From positions 186,001 through 250,000 of the forward strand of contig JANEZZ010002707.1 of NCBI GenBank assembly GCA_026122225.1: a DNA stretch of 64,000 bases, read 5' to 3'. The stretch is from Heloderma charlesbogerti. Its lineage: Eukaryota; Chordata; Lepidosauria; Squamata; Helodermatidae. The notes beneath the pieces were generated by a model that ran no database searches, was not told the origin of the DNA, and saw only the letters and a list, made by a program, of their open reading frames with translations. The translations under genes and the position numbers were made by a program. Shown here piece after piece: positions 41,340 to 53,058 of the stretch. The stretch's first letter is position 1; every line of letters starts with the position of its first letter.

Positions 41340-42960
41340 CCTGACTATTCATTTTATTTAAGAATCTATATGCCATCTTTCAAAGCACCAAAAGCAAGAA
41401 GGAGGAAAGCCCTCAGGGAAGAGCATCAAATAAATCTGTGGACCCTCAATGTGACAATGAGAATACAACTGAAATATATAAAAAAATATGCACAACATGC
41501 TGATCTTTCAAAGCGCAGAATATATTGATGCCATAAAACACTTAAAACCAATATCAAAAACCTTTAAGTTAAAACGGCAACATAAAACAATTCTTGATCA
41601 AACCAGTAAAAACCGTATTACAGTTAAAACAGAGAAAACAGTTTAAAAATTCTAACTCATTATTTCAATAAAAAGCAGATTTAAATAAAAAGGTATTTAA
41701 AGCCTATTTAAGAGCAAACCAAATATATCTCCTTCAGGAGGAAATTCTAGAAATGTGGGGCCACCACTATAAAGGCCCTGTCTCACATGCCTGCCAACCT
41801 AACTGATTTTAATGGTGGGCCTGCAAGCAGGCCTCTGTGGCTAATCTTAAGGCCTGGGCAGGTTCATATGGGTGAAGGCAGTCCTTCAGGTAATCTGGTC
41901 CCAAACCCTTTGGGGTTTTAAAGGTCAATACCAGCACTTTAATTTGAGCCCAGAAGCAAATAGGTAACCAGTGCAGCTTATATAAATTGGTGTAATGTGC
42001 TCTGACTGTCTGGCTCCCATAAGCATCCAGGATGCATTCTGTATCAACAGAAGCTTCCAAACTACCTTTAAAGGCAGCCCCATGTAGAGCCCATTGCAAC
42101 AGTCTACTCTGGATGTAACCAGGGCACAAGTACCTCAGGCAAGTTATGTTGCCGCTTGATACAGTCATAGCACACATACCAGCCTTAACTGGCAAAAAGC
42201 ACACTTGGACGTCCGCTGACAGCACTGAGCCCACAAGGACCCCCCAAACTGCAAACTTGGCCCTTTAAAGGGAGTGCAATACCATCTAGAAATGGTTGTA
42301 CACCGCCAACCGGATCAGCCAACTTCCCCACCCGCAGAAAATTTTATCTGGATTACGTTTCAGTTCGTTTGTCCTCATCCATCCCAAAACTGCCTCCAAA
42401 CACCTGTTCAGGAGCCCCACAGCTAAAGGGATTAGCAGGTGGAGAGACAGCTGTGTGTCATCTGCATATTGATGATATTTTAGCCCAGACCTCCAGGTGA
42501 CTTCCCTCAGTGACTTCATTTAGATGTTAAAAAGCATGAGGGTCAAGAAAGAACCCTGATGTACCACAAATTAAAAGCCAGAGACCATGATGTGGAATAC
42601 AAGTCTCCCAATACTACCAGCTGGGTTTGTCCTGCCAGGAAGGCCTACAGCCACAGTAACACTGTGCCTCCTAAGACCATTCTGGCAAGATGGCCCAGAA
42701 AGGTGCCATGCTCCGTGGTATCAAAGGCGGCTGAGAGGTCCAGAAGAACTACTACTCCCCATATCCATTTCTCAGCTGAAGTCATCCACCAAGGGCGACC
42801 CCAGCTGTTTCTGTCCCAGAACCAGGCAGGGACCCAGACTGGAATGGATCTAAATATTAATTTGTTTTCCCTGGGAGAATAACAAACATCTTTAGTTTGT
42901 GGCCTAATCCCCTCTCTTTGTAAGAACATCTTAGCCCATGGTCAGCCCCATCAACAGTGG
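41340..42960 (-). mobile_element. L2-clade LINE, antisense, 5'-truncated and decayed
   Basis: Reading leftwards: LLDLSAAFDTTEHGTF (RT motif A, near 42750), HQYADDTQLSLHLL (motif C, 42400-42480), NLYKLHWLPICF and GLGPDYLKDCLHPYEPAQAL (C-terminal region, 41880-42000), then a 3' untranslated part to about 41340 with ATCTATATGCCATCTTTCAA-like tail sequence. Frameshifts and stops separate these pieces. More diverged than the CR1 copies. Confidence 0.85.
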
Positions 42961-42971
42961 AGGTCGGAAAA

Positions 42972-43006
42972 TCTGGAATACCACATTGATGATGTGGTAT
43001 TCCAGA
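42972..43006. repeat. Short perfect hairpin
   Basis: TCTGGAATACCACA and TGTGGTATTCCAGA are perfect 14-bp inverted arms around a seven-base loop. Its function is unknown; it could be the remains of a foldback element. Confidence 0.85.
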
Positions 43007-44329
43007 TGTTATAAGCATCTTGTTATAAGAATCTTTGGGAAGGAAACGTTCAGACAACAGCAGCAAAACTGGATCCTCTTTATATAATATTGTAACCAGG
43101 TGAGAGCTACAAAAGTGGTGCTTCAGAATGCCTTAGCCATGATCTGAAATCAAAATAAGACTTTGGGTTAATTATGTCGAGATTTGAAAGAATGGGCAGG
43201 TATACTTCTCCCTCCCTTTTATGTTTCAATTTCCTCTTTAATAATTTAATTTTAAAATAATGGAGGTAGGGATGAACAAACAAGCAGGAAAACAGAATTC
43301 CTGAAGTAAATAGTCTCTTTTTTGTTAGAAAGGAAGAAGGAGCAATACTTTACAAATGTGGATATACTGAAATCTGATACACCAGCCAGCATCTAGTCTT
43401 GGTGGCATGGCACCTCAGTGGGGTTGCTTTGGATGACCCCAGTGTGCATGAAAGTTTGTTTTTGTTTTTCTGTGGGAACTGCTCCATGGTGTGAATGACT
43501 GATACCATACTGTAAGAATCACACCACCATAAAAATATCTGAGGTATCGCAAATGAGGTCCCCTGGCCCAGTAATGTGAGATATGAAAGGAGCCTGATTT
43601 TACTCTTGACAGAGTGACCAGGTGTCAAGGAATGCTGGCTCACATGTATCTTTAATGGGCAGAGAAGGGCAGGGGCAGGATTTCATGGAGTGAGAAAAGG
43701 TAAAATTTGCTCTTCTGTGCAACTACTGAAGGCACAAGAGCTCTGTTTAACTTTGCCATCCTCTGTTCACTGTAATTTTTCACACACACCCATTTTACCT
43801 CAGTAGATGTGCCCCTATTCAATAGAGAACATTGTGATTCACAATACTATAAGCAAAATACGAATGAAGCATTCTGCAAATAATTAATTGAACACTGCCA
43901 CATTTAAATTCAGGATCTGGTGGCACCAAAAGTATTTGGCCAAAGAAGACACACACTTTAAAGCTAGAAGTCTCCATTTAAATGAAATCAGGAAGGGTGC
44001 ACCCTCACTAAATAAGGTGCAGAGAAGTCCTGCTGCTTAGGTACTCGAGAATGAGCTACACAGTCCGTGAAGTGATACTTTAACTTGACCTACTTCTCTT
44101 GTCAAAGAAAAGATATCAGCTTGCTTTTGCCACATACAGGCAGGACAGGCAACTGATCAGTGTATATGTGGAGTCATTTCTGATGACCAAAGTGGCAAAG
44201 TCGTTGAGAGCCACTGTTCTCAAAGTCAGCAGCCAGAAGGATGTGTGGGCAGTTATTCGGGAAGCGCCTTCAACAATGCCCTCACACTAGGCAACAATTG
44301 TCCTCAGTTCCAATTTGTGACAAGTGAAA
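43007..44329. other. Anonymous sequence
   Basis: TAGGGATGAACAAACAAGC at 43267 resembles a hAT-like terminus, but no partner end was found. A decayed LINE segment may begin near 44100. Otherwise nothing recognised. Confidence 0.4.
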
Positions 44330-44715
44330 CAAAAGGAAGGGTTCTGTTGCTTCCCTACTCCTGGGAACGAAGATCTTACGCCCACACCTTCTCAATATTA
44401 AAATTTTATGGTGGTGACCACAGAGAGGGCATTTTCATCTGTGGCATCCTTGTTATGGAACTCCCTCCCCCAAAAGGCATGCTTGGCACAGAATCTCTGC
44501 TAGCTTTTAGGTGCCAGCCCAACACTTCTGTATTCTCCCAGGCTTAAAGCATTGGTCATTTTATCATGTAGCCCACTCTGCCATTTCTAAGTGGTTTTCG
44601 TATTTTTTTTACTTGCTTTGTTGCTTTATGGTAGTGTATTGTTTATAACTATTTATTGTGTACCGCCCTGGAATATATATTATGAGGGTTATATAAATGT
44701 GCTATAAATAAATAA
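44330..44715 (+). mobile_element. L2-type LINE 3' end
   Basis: AGAGAGGGCATTTTCATCTG then TTATGGAACTCCCTCCC (the AF-V-AP-LWNSLP region of L2 ORF2, degraded), and later TTGTGTACCGCCCTGGAATA, TTATATAAATGTGCTATAAA and TAAATAAGTG. A plus-strand fragment. Confidence 0.7.
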
Positions 44716-45842
44716 GTGAGCCTTGGTTTTAGCAGTTAATGTTCTTCAAAGCTTTTATTAAGGTCCAAGAGCAGATCTCACTAGATCCAAACAAAACATG
44801 CATAAAATGTTTTTCTATTTTATGAGCTACCTTGGGAAAAATATACATTTTGTAAAGGCGGGATAAAAATATTTACAATAATATTTATTTATGGGATTTA
44901 TATCTTGCCCTTCAACAGTTTCCCATGGCAGAACAACAACAAATAGCAGCAGCGTAGGACACAAGCCAGGCACAATTAAGCACTTTCAAACCCTGTGTAT
45001 TTAAATGAAATCCACTGAAATAGATCGTCTGCAGTAATTTGCAATGGGTGCACTATGCAAGATAGCTGACCTCCTTTGCAAGCACTTTACAAAGTGTTGA
45101 TTATCTTGCAAAGAACCCATGCTAAGTTGCAAAGAGTTTGGCTAGAATTCAGCAAGCACAACACTGGCACAGCCCTCATTTCCTAATAACATTATTTAGT
45201 ACACCCCAATGGAAGTGAAACTGAGCAGAATGAAGGCAAAGTCAGGAGCTAGATAGACCATCTTAAAATCAGGAGTTTGGTTGACATGTCTGTACTGAAG
45301 AAAATATGTAGGCTATGTTCATAAGGGATGCTTAAAAAAATTTCTCACATCTACAGAATGGTGTCACCAACCCAAATCATGTACATTCAAACATTAACCG
45401 TTTGTTTTTACTCTTAAAAATGCCAATGTTTCCGAAAGCGGTAGAAGCCATACTCCTAGGAGGAGAGTATGATGATTGCTCTGTCTCTGGAAAGAATAGC
45501 AATAAACAGCCGATAACATTAGATCTCTCAGAAATATTAAAACAAACACATACCTCATATCAAATTTAAATTAGTAATACTATTAAGGATTATTTGTTGG
45601 CCCTTCAAGGAAAAGGCATGTCTGAGAGCACTGAATACGTAGGTGACATAGAGCTGTGTTTGTGGGTTGTAAGCATAAAATACCAGGCTCGGATTTAAAC
45701 CCATATGCCAGGTTACTAGGTGGCAGAAGGTGGGGAGTGGGAAACTATTGGAAAGAGCTCAAGGCCAGTGAAGGAGGAATGGAGAGCCATCACCTTGTTC
45801 CTATGCCTTTAACATCAGATGGACTTACAGATATTAGGAGGC
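44716..45842. other. Mostly anonymous sequence
   Basis: TATTTATTTATGGGATTTAT at about 44880-44945 is an antisense LINE 3' tail. The remainder holds no recognised gene or repeat. Confidence 0.4.
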
Positions 45843-46060
45843 GACAGAGGTTAGACCGAGTGTTGGACTAGGACCCAGGTTCAAATTCTGACTCAGCCAT
45901 GAAGCTCAATGGGTGACCCTGGGCTATTCACTACTTCTCAGCCTAGCCCACCTCACAGGGCTGTTGTGAGGTTGAAATGACAGGGTGAGGAAATCATATA
46001 CACTGCCCTGAGCAACGTGTAGGCAATGTAGGATAAAAATGTAATAAGTAAATAATGCTT
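45843..46060 (+). mobile_element. tRNA-derived SINE, uninterrupted copy
   Basis: GACAGAGGTTAGACCGAGTG, GGTTCAAATTCTGACTCAGC, GGGTGACCCTGGGCTATTCA, CAGCCTAGCCCACCTCACAG, GGCTGTTGTGAGGTTGAAAT and GGATAAAAATGTAATAAGTA. Same SINE as 10320-10890, but without the inserted MITE. Confidence 0.8.
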
Positions 46061-48498
46061 TATCATCATGCCACTAAAAGCTTCACCTGTGATCAATTTT
46101 TTTCCCCTGAGAACAAGCTGTTCTTCTTAACGCAAAAGCAAGCCAGGCTATTTCCTGTGCTCGGGTCAACCCTACTGGACGACCACCCTCTGAATTATTG
46201 TTTGTAAAGCTGTTTTAACCACACCAAAGTCACTCACCTCAGCATCTGGCTAAACATTGTGGTCGAAGATCACACAAAGGCAGTGTTGCTTAACTACAAT
46301 CCTCACTGGTAAGGTTGGTTAAACTTTCTGGGGCAAAGGAACCTGAGTCTTGTCAGTTATCAATAGTACTTTTCTTTAACTTGCAAATCTTCACTTTCCT
46401 GGCATGTGAGGCCCAATCAGCTGAAAATCCTTGACTACGTGCTCCCACTGAGCAGCAGCAGGGAACAGCAGGTCTGTTCATTTTCTGGCTTAGGTTCTCT
46501 GCCTCTTGAGAACTGTGATCTATCTGACGAAGGAGCTCAGGAATAACAAAATCATATTTGGGCAGTGACTTCATGTAGACATGGCCCACACTGAGTCAAG
46601 AAGGGGATAGAGTTAAGGACACTCTGAGCAAAGTGGGTGACTTAGGTTTTCACTCTACCTGGCAGAAGAGGCTGTGCCTGCCAGCAAAACAAAAGCTGGC
46701 AAGGTGAAATGGTTTGAAGGCTGAATGTGTTCAGCATTGAGAGCCACTCTGGAAATAGGCCATGAGCTGGAGGGCTGCAGATAATCTGTACATTTGAATT
46801 ATGAGCAAACTGTATGCCCTTGTAATAAATCTGAGGAATCGTGCACTTTACTTGGTGGACATACTACATACATTCAACACCATTCACCCCCTGAAATCAT
46901 TACCCCCCAAACGTGAACGTTATCAGTCAGCCCTTGAAAAAACTTGATATATGGACTTTGAAATCATGTGATGTAAAATCCAGGGCAGGCATCATTGCCA
47001 GACACCTGCTATGACCCCACATCTCAGCAGAGGACCCACTGTCAACCCCAGGAACCCCTCTGACTCTACCTGCTCACCTTCCCTCTCAGGACCAAATTAG
47101 GTAAGGCTGCGCCCACGCAATTAGCAGTTGCATGAATAGCTTTTAAAAAGTAAACAGCAGGAGGGGAGGGCCCTGACCAGATCAGAACCCTGGCATGGGG
47201 CTAGGGAGGCTTTAACATCCCTCCCCGCACTGCAGTGCTCATCAAGACTGGGTCTCTGCATCGGCAATTTGAATTGGAAAAAAGCTCCCATTCATTCAAA
47301 TGGGAGCATATTTTCTATTGCAAATAGGTGTGGGGGGTTGATACAGAGAGGAACTGCAGTGGGGGCAAAGGGGCCTACCCCCCATGCTGTGGTCCTGATC
47401 TGGATTGGCACCATGCACCTGCTACTTACTTTTAAAAAGCCACCCACGCAACTGCTAATGGTGAGAATGGTGTCTTGTCTACTTTGGCTCTCAGAGAACA
47501 GCACAGCCTCCACTTGCATTGCTCTCTTCTTCTGGAGAGTAATAGAGATTGCGCCTAGAGGGAGAGGGCAAGCAAATGGGCAGCTGAGATAATGGCAAAG
47601 AGATGGGGCACATGCAGGGAGACGGAACAATGGGGGCATCCTGCCAAGGGTCCCACAAAACATGGAGCTGGTACTTGTAAAGGCCTAATTTCACTGGCTT
47701 TCCTTCTATTCATCCCCTTTTCTGATGCTTTAAAAAGTTTGCCATTGACTTTTCAAATACCTCTTTGTCAAGAAAAATACATCTTTGCCTACTCTTTTAT
47801 TTCAATAAATGTGATTCTCAGGATCCTAATAAAACTCACCCCTGATTTTGGACTCACTCAAGACCAATCCACACAAATGCCTACAGGAAATGTTCTTTTG
47901 CTACTGTAGACAAAATAATGGTACATCTGAGTTTGTCACCCTGGAACCCGGATACTGGGGACAGATCTTTAAATTCCTCCTTGAAGTGGGAAACAAATTA
48001 AATTCCTCCCTTGCTAATCTGCTCCCTCCCGTCATTTGCTATGTGGCACACGTGCTCTGATCAGCAGGTGAGGAATGAAGGAGGCCGAAGAACCAGGGAA
48101 GGAATGGAAGACCCATAGCTGCCTTGTCTCCCACCTCAATAGGAGAATGGCAGATCAATCTTATGGTTCAGTTAAGGCTGCTGCTGCTACTCTGGACCTT
48201 CCACATGCATACCGAGTTGTTATCCTATGCTCTGCCAGCAGCAGCATCAAAAACAGCTGCACAGAACCCATCGGTATCGTTTCCAATGTGTTGGGAAAAA
48301 ACGTTTTGGAAAGGAGCTACATCAGCATGGATGAATCCACAGAACAACGAGCACACAAGAGGCAGCACCATGACCTGACTTGGTGTGAAAAAACAAAGCA
48401 ACAGCCCACAAGACTTGAGGGTTTTAGCCCCACCCATTGGAGAGTCACATATGACTTCAACAGAGCAAATTCCTGCTGGCAGCAATCATTTTAGATGC
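46061..48498. other. Anonymous sequence of about 2.4 kb
   Basis: No recognised exon, RNA or repeat family. Reading frames of 100-140 codons at 47269-48494 and their antisense shadows carry no known motif. Confidence 0.4.
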
Positions 48499-48514
48499 GG
48501 GGGGGGGGGGGGGG
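48499..48514 (+). repeat. Poly-G tract
   Basis: Sixteen consecutive G. Confidence 0.95.
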
Positions 48515-49129
48515 AGACTAGAACCAAGGTCTCCTGCTCCACAGAGCAACACCGTAATCACAAAGCCATACGTGTAGTCAAAACAGAAGCATCTGATGGA
48601 GACCTTTTCACCTCTCGGGCTGCAGAGCATGATATCCCTTCCTCTAGTTCTGTGCATCACACCCAGGGATTCCTGCGATGTAGTCCTATATTAAAGGAGC
48701 CCATTTACTCAGTGGAAATGCAGAAGCCTCACACTCAAGACGTCCCAGGTTCAATCTCTGGTTATGGTGGTGTAGCACTTACAATTGCGTAATGCTGCTC
48801 ACCGTGCTGCTGTATCCTGGAGTTACACCAGTGTAGAGGGTTTCATAGCAATCCTACCATCCTCCTGGTACAACTTGAGGGTAGGATGGCACTATCAAAG
48901 TGTCCAGTGACTGCAAGGTGACCACCCTAAATTGCCACCTGGTCTGCAGCCATGTGCACCCAGGAAACTAGAGGGTTGTACTTAAAGCTTAAAATCAGGA
49001 CTCTTCATATATTCCTTTTTGATGGCTTTCTACTGCTTGTAGCTTTACCAGTTTCAGGCAGAGATCTATGGGTTGCACTAATGGAAAGCTGGGAGCTGCC
49101 TTTCTGAACCGTGCTTTTGAATATTTCTT
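48515..49129. other. No recognised feature
   Basis: CAGAAGCCTCACACTCAAGA with GGTTCAATCTCTGG near 48720-48765 could be a decayed SINE promoter, but not enough remains to name it. Confidence 0.35.
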
Positions 49130-49420
49130 TATTCAATATATACTTATTTGATTTGTACCTGCCTTTCTACCAAGAAAATGGCACTCAAGGTGGCTTACAA
49201 TCACAGCACTGAAAAAATTAAAACTAAATTAAAACAATAATAAAACAAATGCATGAAAAACACAATTAAAACAGCAACAGAATAAAAACACCACTCAACC
49301 TAACAGACAGGCAGAAGGACGGGTAAGAATGGCACTCGATGTGGCTAACAATAACAACTGAATCAAAACAAAATCTTGATTAAAACATAACATAAAAATG
49401 AATAAATTAAAAATATAACT
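49130..49420 (-). mobile_element. LINE 3' tail, antisense
   Basis: ATTTGTACCTGCCTTTCTAC, AAGGTGGCTTACAATCACAG and an A-rich AAAATTAAAACTAAATTAAA run, repeated in weaker form at about 49330-49420. This is the antisense GTAAGCCACCTT...CAAAT tail of L2-like or SINE elements. Confidence 0.5.
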
Positions 49421-50492
49421 GAAAGACAACAATGAAAGAGATAAGCGGCATCAGCCAATTTAAAACGTGCATGGCCTATTATCTAATAAGAACTTACAGA
49501 TAACGCACGGCATATGGGTTAACAGGACTGGTCTTCCCTTTGAAACCTTCTTGCTTTAAAAAGGGTTGTGTATCCTCAGATTTTGGCATGGATCGCCTTG
49601 GAACTGTGCCCACAGAACGGTGTGGTGAAAAAGCTTCATGCCTTTCAGAGCAGTGCTTCCCCACCTTTTTGTTGCATTTCCCATTTTACTGGTGTCTGGT
49701 GCTATACCTTCAGGGTGCTCGCAAGCAAGAGCCAACAGAATGGGAGACTATAGCCAAGTAACAGCTGGTGATGAGATAGTTTACCTCACAGAACAATCCT
49801 GTGACTCTTTTCTCTATATGCATGCTTGAGAGCAGAATAATTATAAAAAACACTCGGAGGCCAGCCAGACCTAACAATCTGTCGCTTCTTTCCCCCACTG
49901 CTGTTGTTAAAACAGGCCAGTTTCACAGCAGACCCTCTCTTGGCTGTTCTATGAAACAGAAGCAACTGGAAAGCTGAATTAAAGGAACAGCAAAGAATTC
50001 CCAAAGAAACAAGCGTATCCCTCCTTCTCCTCAAGCAGAGGTTCTTAGTGAAGGGTGAGCCTCCCTACCGAGACCCTTTCTTGCAGAACATGCCTTGACC
50101 CGGGGGGGGGGGTGTCCTCACAGGGGATTTGCTGTGAATTGGCAGCATTTCAACGTTGTTCAGGGCACATGACATTGTGGTCACTCTGCAGCCACCCTGG
50201 AGTTTACCTGTGGGGAAGCCACATTTTGGCAGAGTACTTTAAGTCCGCTTTTCTTTAATTCAGCTCCCCTGTGGTTCAGCTGCTATGTACCCATCCCTCC
50301 ACTTTAAATTCAGCATGATGGGGGCATTCCTAGGGGTGTGTCTTTCACCTGCCCCTGCCCTTGGTAACCTAGGTAACTATAGTAACTCGCCTGCCTTTCC
50401 AACACATTGAAGCCCTCTTTCGAGCCATCAGAATTGCCCCGCACTTCCTGTTTGCCAGTGGAGTAATTACCCTCAGTGATTATGCACTACTT
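49421..50492. other. No recognised feature
   Basis: Anonymous sequence with a G10 run at 50102-50112. No exon or repeat family recognised. Confidence 0.4.
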
Positions 50493-50636
50493 CACTTCTC
50501 CGATGCTATGTCAAATCACTACTGCAATCCTCTGTAAAATCACTTCTCCAATGTTGTGTTAATGCGCTTCTCTGACGTTCTGTAAAGTCATTTCTCTGAT
50601 GTTATGTAAAACCCCTTCTCTAATGCTAAGAGATCA
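50493..50636 (+). repeat. 24-bp minisatellite, about six units
   Basis: Units such as CACTTCTCCGATGCTATGTC, CACTACTGCAATCCTCTGTA, CACTTCTCCAATGTTGTGTT, CGCTTCTCTGACGTTCTGTA and CATTTCTCTGATGTTATGTA each continue four bases to a 24-bp period. Units diverge by 20-35 per cent. Confidence 0.85.
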
Positions 50637-50669
50637 CACTATCGATCTGGAGAGGTCTAGGGAGCTTGT

Positions 50670-51498
50670 CAGCAAGGAGAAAGTGCCAAGAGAAGGATAC
50701 AGGTGTGGGATGTGTGTGGAAGCAATAACTCCATGGTAGATTGCTGGAATGGGGCGAAATTGGGGACGGGAAGGCTCTCAGGGAGAGACTTCAGATGCTG
50801 CACTGGAGAATCAAGGATTTTGGCTTCTTCAGGCAAAAGTGCACATGGGGAAAAATTGGGTGGGAGCAATAACACTGTGGAAGATGGGTGGACTGCAGTG
50901 AAATGGGGGGGTGCTCTCAGGGGGAGACTTCAGATGCTGCACTGGAGAATCAGGGATTCTGGCTTTTGCATTGAAAAGTGTGCACACTGGGTAAAGGGGG
51001 GAAGCATAATTCCGTGACAGTTTGCTGGAATGGAACGAAGGGGGGGATTCTCTCAGGGGGAACCTTCAGATGCTGCACTGGAGAATCGAGGATTTTGGCT
51101 TCTTCAGGTAAAAGTGCGCAGATGGGGAAAACTTGGTTGGAAGCAATAACTCTGTGGAAGATTGATGGAATATGGCCAAATGGGGGGGGTTCTCAGGGGG
51201 AGACTTCAGATGCTGCACTGGAGAATCAGGGATTCTGGCTTCTGCATTGAAAAGTGCACACACTGGTTAAAGGGGGGAAGCAATAACTCCGTGACAGTTT
51301 GCTGGAATGAAGCGAGGGGGGGGATGTTTTCAGGGGGAACCTTCAGATGCTGCACTGGAGAATCAAGGATTTTGGCTTCTTCAGGCAAAAGTGCACACAT
51401 GGGGAAAAATTGGGTGGAAGCAATAACTCCGTGGAAGGTTGATGAAATGCGGCAAAATGGGCGGGTGCTCTCAGGGGGAGACTTGAGATGCTGCACTG
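50670..51498 (+). repeat. 138-bp tandem array with alternating unit types
   Basis: TCAGATGCTGCACTGGA recurs at 50791, 50930, 51066, 51206 and 51343, and in altered form at 51484, spaced 139, 136, 140, 137 and 141 bp. Units alternate: type A continues TTTTGGCTTCTTCAGG, type B continues TTCTGGCTTTTGCATTG and has GTGACAGTTTGCTGGAATG. This gives a dimer period of about 276 bp, or 2.5 dimers plus an edge unit. Because 138 is divisible by three, long frames are open on both strands, which I take as a by-product. Confidence 0.9.
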
Positions 51499-52382
51499 GA
51501 TAACTGGGTTGTTTCTAGAGAATTGTGAATTAGTTACTCTTGCACATGGGCTGGGAAACAAGCCTTTCTCATTGGCTGAGCTGCCCCTGCCAGTTTGATG
51601 ACATTCAGTTCTACTCTCCCCATCCAACCTAGAAGCATGGTCCTTTCAAGCGCTGTGTGACCTGTGAAAACCAGATTTTAAAGGTATGGCACACTCAGAT
51701 TTCTTGCTTTGTGTGTCCCCCGATGGACCAAAGCCAATTCCATGAAAATCCGGATAATACCCCACTACGCCTCTCCTTCCATTGTCGTGAGGATCCCACC
51801 CGGGTCAAGAATCTTCTCAGGACTGAGTGTCAAAGAGAAACACCTTTCCCTTCCAACCTTCTTTCTTTGATACCTTAAAGGCTTCTGCAGGGGCCCCTGT
51901 AATCATGTTTCTTCCTTTTAAAAAAAACCTCGTCAACCTCTAAAAATGAGGACAAGAGCAGGGGCAGGAAAAAGAATAGATGATACTTTGTCTTTTGCAT
52001 AGCCGTGTTTGCATAGTTATTTCTATGACCACTGCATTACTCTTGTGGCAAAATTTGAGTACTATTGATTTCAGTTTCCTATGAGCAGGTTCACTCAAGC
52101 ATGCCCATCACTTGATGGCCAGGTGGTGACTTGTATGTGTGAATGTGAGATCAGAACTCAAGCACCACACTGCAAGACCAATTTGGTCCCAGGATCATAG
52201 GTTGAAAAGTACCCTCCGTGGTCCTCAGGCCCCCTTTGGAATCCATCGTTTTTTTAGAAAGTTTACCTAGAAATCAGAGTGGTGACCTTACAAAAGTGAC
52301 AGAAGAAGTAACCAATGGGCATGCATGGATTAATGTATATCAAACAACATCAAAAAAAGTTACCAGTATAGAAAGTAGATCT
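51499..52382. other. No recognised feature
   Basis: Anonymous sequence after the tandem array. Nothing recognised. Confidence 0.4.
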
Positions 52383-52472
52383 CTAGATGTTCTGGACTAC
52401 AACTCCCAGCATTCCTGACCATTACCCATGATGCCAGGGGCTTCTGGGAGTTGAAATCCAAAATATCTAGCC
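52383..52472. mobile_element. Foldback MITE family D, short copy
   Basis: CTAGATGTTCTGGACTACAA, CTCCCAGCATTCCTGACCAT and GGCTTCTGGGAGTTGAAATC, an inverted pair of the family D type. Confidence 0.6.
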
Positions 52473-52974
52473 CACTCCAGTTCTAGAGAACATACAGGCT
52501 AATTAGACCTCAACTTGAAAGGCCTCGGGCATTTTACACCTAGGCCACGAGTGAGACATGGAAGTTCCATTGGGGTGAATTTTTCTGAAAGCCTCTGAAG
52601 AGCAAAAAGTTTAAACTGATTCTGAGTCTAATCTTCACCAGTCCCCAGTCCTATGGATCTTTAAAGTTCAGACTAAGAATGTGTGATTTGCATAAAGAAG
52701 TCTTCCACGAAGCTTACATCCTGAGCTGGTTGTCAGTGCATGTGGTTTGCTTATGTACTACTACAGTGTATGACTACCTTCCCTTGACAGTGAAACATGT
52801 CGAGCACCAGAAGATAATCTGGATCATAATTCTATGTGATTAGCCAAACTATTGCAGCCAACAACTGATGAGCCCTCGACATCTTGCTTTCTTTATACAT
52901 TCCAGAAATTTAACTGAAGGCTGATGTGAGTGGGAAGAAAGGAAAAGAGGCTCTAGTTAAATAGGGGCTTTTTA
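52473..52974. other. No recognised feature
   Basis: Anonymous sequence to the CR1 3' end. Nothing recognised. Confidence 0.4.
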
Positions 52975-53058
52975 TTCATAGAATCATAGAATAGTACGGT
53001 TGGAAGGGGCCTAACAAGACCATCGAGTCCAACCCCCTGCTCAATGCAGGAATCCAAG

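Noticed and set aside
42559..42882. 107-codon plus-strand frame
   Set aside because: Shadow of the antisense L2 LINE, whose RT motif A is read on the opposite strand in the same place.
43267..43290. TAGGGATGAACAAACAAG as the start of another hAT-like element
   Set aside because: No opposite end and no 8-bp duplication could be found downstream.
48499..48514. G-quadruplex regulatory element
   Set aside because: An uninterrupted run of 16 G could fold, but it is more simply a homopolymer. No promoter or exon is nearby.
50703..51503. Open frames on both strands with repeating residues such as FRCCTGESRILASS
   Set aside because: They follow from a tandem unit whose length (about 138 bp) is divisible by three. 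No start context, no splice pattern and no known repeat protein.
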